Source: a virus
Reading direction: 5' to 3' (one strand)
Length of the DNA: 23,415 nucleotides
IMG/VR virus record: IMGVR_UViG_3300035177_000003
Span: 1 to 23,415 of that record
Shown here in pieces: positions 22,702 to 23,415 of this stretch. Positions within the stretch are counted from its first letter, which is position 1. Every line of letters starts with the position of its first letter. The translations under genes were made by a program, and so were the position numbers. The notes beneath the pieces were generated by a model that had not been told where the DNA came from, did no database searches, and was given only the letters and a program-made list of their open reading frames with translations.

Positions 22702-23415
22702 CTCCGCAACCTGAAGGTCCGCAATTTCCGCCCGACCGTCCCCATCAGACGCCGGTGCTCCATCGCACGCTCGGTCATGTCTTCGATGGGGGCCAGTTTT
22801 TCCTGCATCTCGACCTCAATGGGCTTTCTCGCGGGCCGCAACCGGCTCATCAGGCCGTACCGGCACATGTCGGCCGCATCGTCCCCGCCTTCGCCCTGCT
22901 CGTTGGCGTCGAACTTCTCGCAATCCTCCGGCTTCTCCTTGCTCACCGCCATTAGGGCGATGGTTTCGGCCGTGCGCTTGCACCGGGGCGACATCACGAA
23001 CTCGGGGGCCTGCCCCGCGTCATCCTCGGACGGCAATTTCCCGATCAACTCCGACATCAGGCGCCACCCGCCCACGCGGTCACGGTTCGCCAATCCGGCC
23101 AACGGAAGTCCGCGCTTCCTGAACACCTGGTTCAGCCGGTCATACGGGGTGTCGCCCGAGTCGCGCTCGCTTTTCGCGTCCGACCCGATGTAGATGGCGT
23201 CAATTTCCTCGCCTTCCGAGAGGTCCGCGATCTTGTTTGCGAGGTCGCCCGAGTCCATCCGGTTCCTGATGAACTCCCGGTACTGCCAATAGAGGGGCTT
23301 CGCCGTGTCGTCGCCCCGGTACCCTTGGGTGAACCACCCGACCGCCGCGTTGTGGTGAAACCCCCAGTCAATCGCGATCCACCGCTTGAACCACGGGCGC
23401 CAGTGCATCTCCTCG
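22698..23415 (-). CDS. terL: Terminase large subunit, C-terminal nuclease part (5' end outside window)
   Basis: The frame is open through the right edge, so only the last ~238 residues are seen. RWIAIDWGFHHNAAVGWF is the first beta hairpin and catalytic Asp of the RNase H-fold nuclease of large terminases; IYIGSDAKSER carries the second acidic site and GGDDAADMCRYG the third. The ATPase with Walker A and B must lie beyond 23415. The protein cuts concatemeric DNA and, with the portal, drives packaging. The stop is in an ATGA overlap with the 110-residue gene. The ATG at 23408 is internal and not the true start. Confidence 0.9.
   Translation of the reverse strand, partial: EEMHWRPWFKRWIAIDWGFHHNAAVGWFTQGYRGDDTAKPLYWQYREFIRNRMDSGDLANKIADLSEGEEIDAIYIGSDAKSERDSGDTPYDRLNQVFRKRGLPLAGLANRDRVGGWRLMSELIGKLPSEDDAGQAPEFVMSPRCKRTAETIALMAVSKEKPEDCEKFDANEQGEGGDDAADMCRYGLMSRLRPARKPIEVEMQEKLAPIEDMTERAMEHRRLMGTVGRKLRTFRLRR

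Noticed and set aside
1-23415. CRISPR array, insertion sequence, integrase or transposase
   Set aside because: No regularly spaced repeats, terminal inverted repeats or recombinase motifs were seen.

Overview
The window is a stretch of double-stranded DNA tailed-phage genome (free virus or prophage). It is high in GC and densely packed, and every supported protein gene and the one tRNA lie on the minus strand, so transcription runs from the right end to the left. The gene set is terminase large subunit, portal, scaffold, HK97-type capsid, head-tail adaptor, tail hub, a long beta-helix tail fibre and several Gly/Ala/Pro-rich candidate ejection proteins. There is no tape measure, tail tube or sheath gene. 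This fits a short-tailed (podovirus-like) phage. The host cannot be read directly. The GC content and the style of the secretion-type leader on the fibre recall soil bacteria such as Acidobacteriota, but that is a weak inference.

Layout from right to left. (1) 23415-21589: the nuclease end of the terminase (cut by the window edge) and four small translationally coupled unknown genes. (2) 21579-20734: a 281-residue beta-rich structural protein behind a strong Shine-Dalgarno. (3) 20733-20329: the only sizeable break, holding two dyads, a doubtful 58-codon ORF and a tRNA-Thr(CGU). (4) 20328-14800: a small unknown, a DUF6582-like protein, portal, scaffold and major capsid protein, followed by a GC-rich hairpin. 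(5) 14751-12778: four unknown genes, including a 107-residue Tat-signal-like protein whose gene is bracketed by a 16-bp direct repeat, and a Cys-rich 274-residue protein. (6) 12775-4585: the 1053-residue fibre, the 261-residue adaptor, a small structural protein, a 1083-residue tail hub and a fibronectin-like protein. (7) 4588-614: a small GNAT-like protein and three candidate ejection proteins. (8) 612-1: a Tlde1/DUF2778 L,D-transpeptidase-like protein (candidate lysin), a small zinc-finger protein and the first 17 codons of a RusA-type resolvase, which opens the next, probably DNA-metabolism, module.

Most gene junctions are ATGA, GTGA, TGATG or TAATG overlaps, so the window probably acts as one long late operon with translational coupling. 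Genes for abundant proteins carry independent AAGGAG sites, often fused to the stop codon of the gene before. The most interesting signals are the repeat-bracketed Tat-like gene, the fibre with a secretion leader, the tRNA overlapping an ORF end, a beta module shared by hub and fibre, and a candidate lysin with a transpeptidase fold instead of a classical endolysin.
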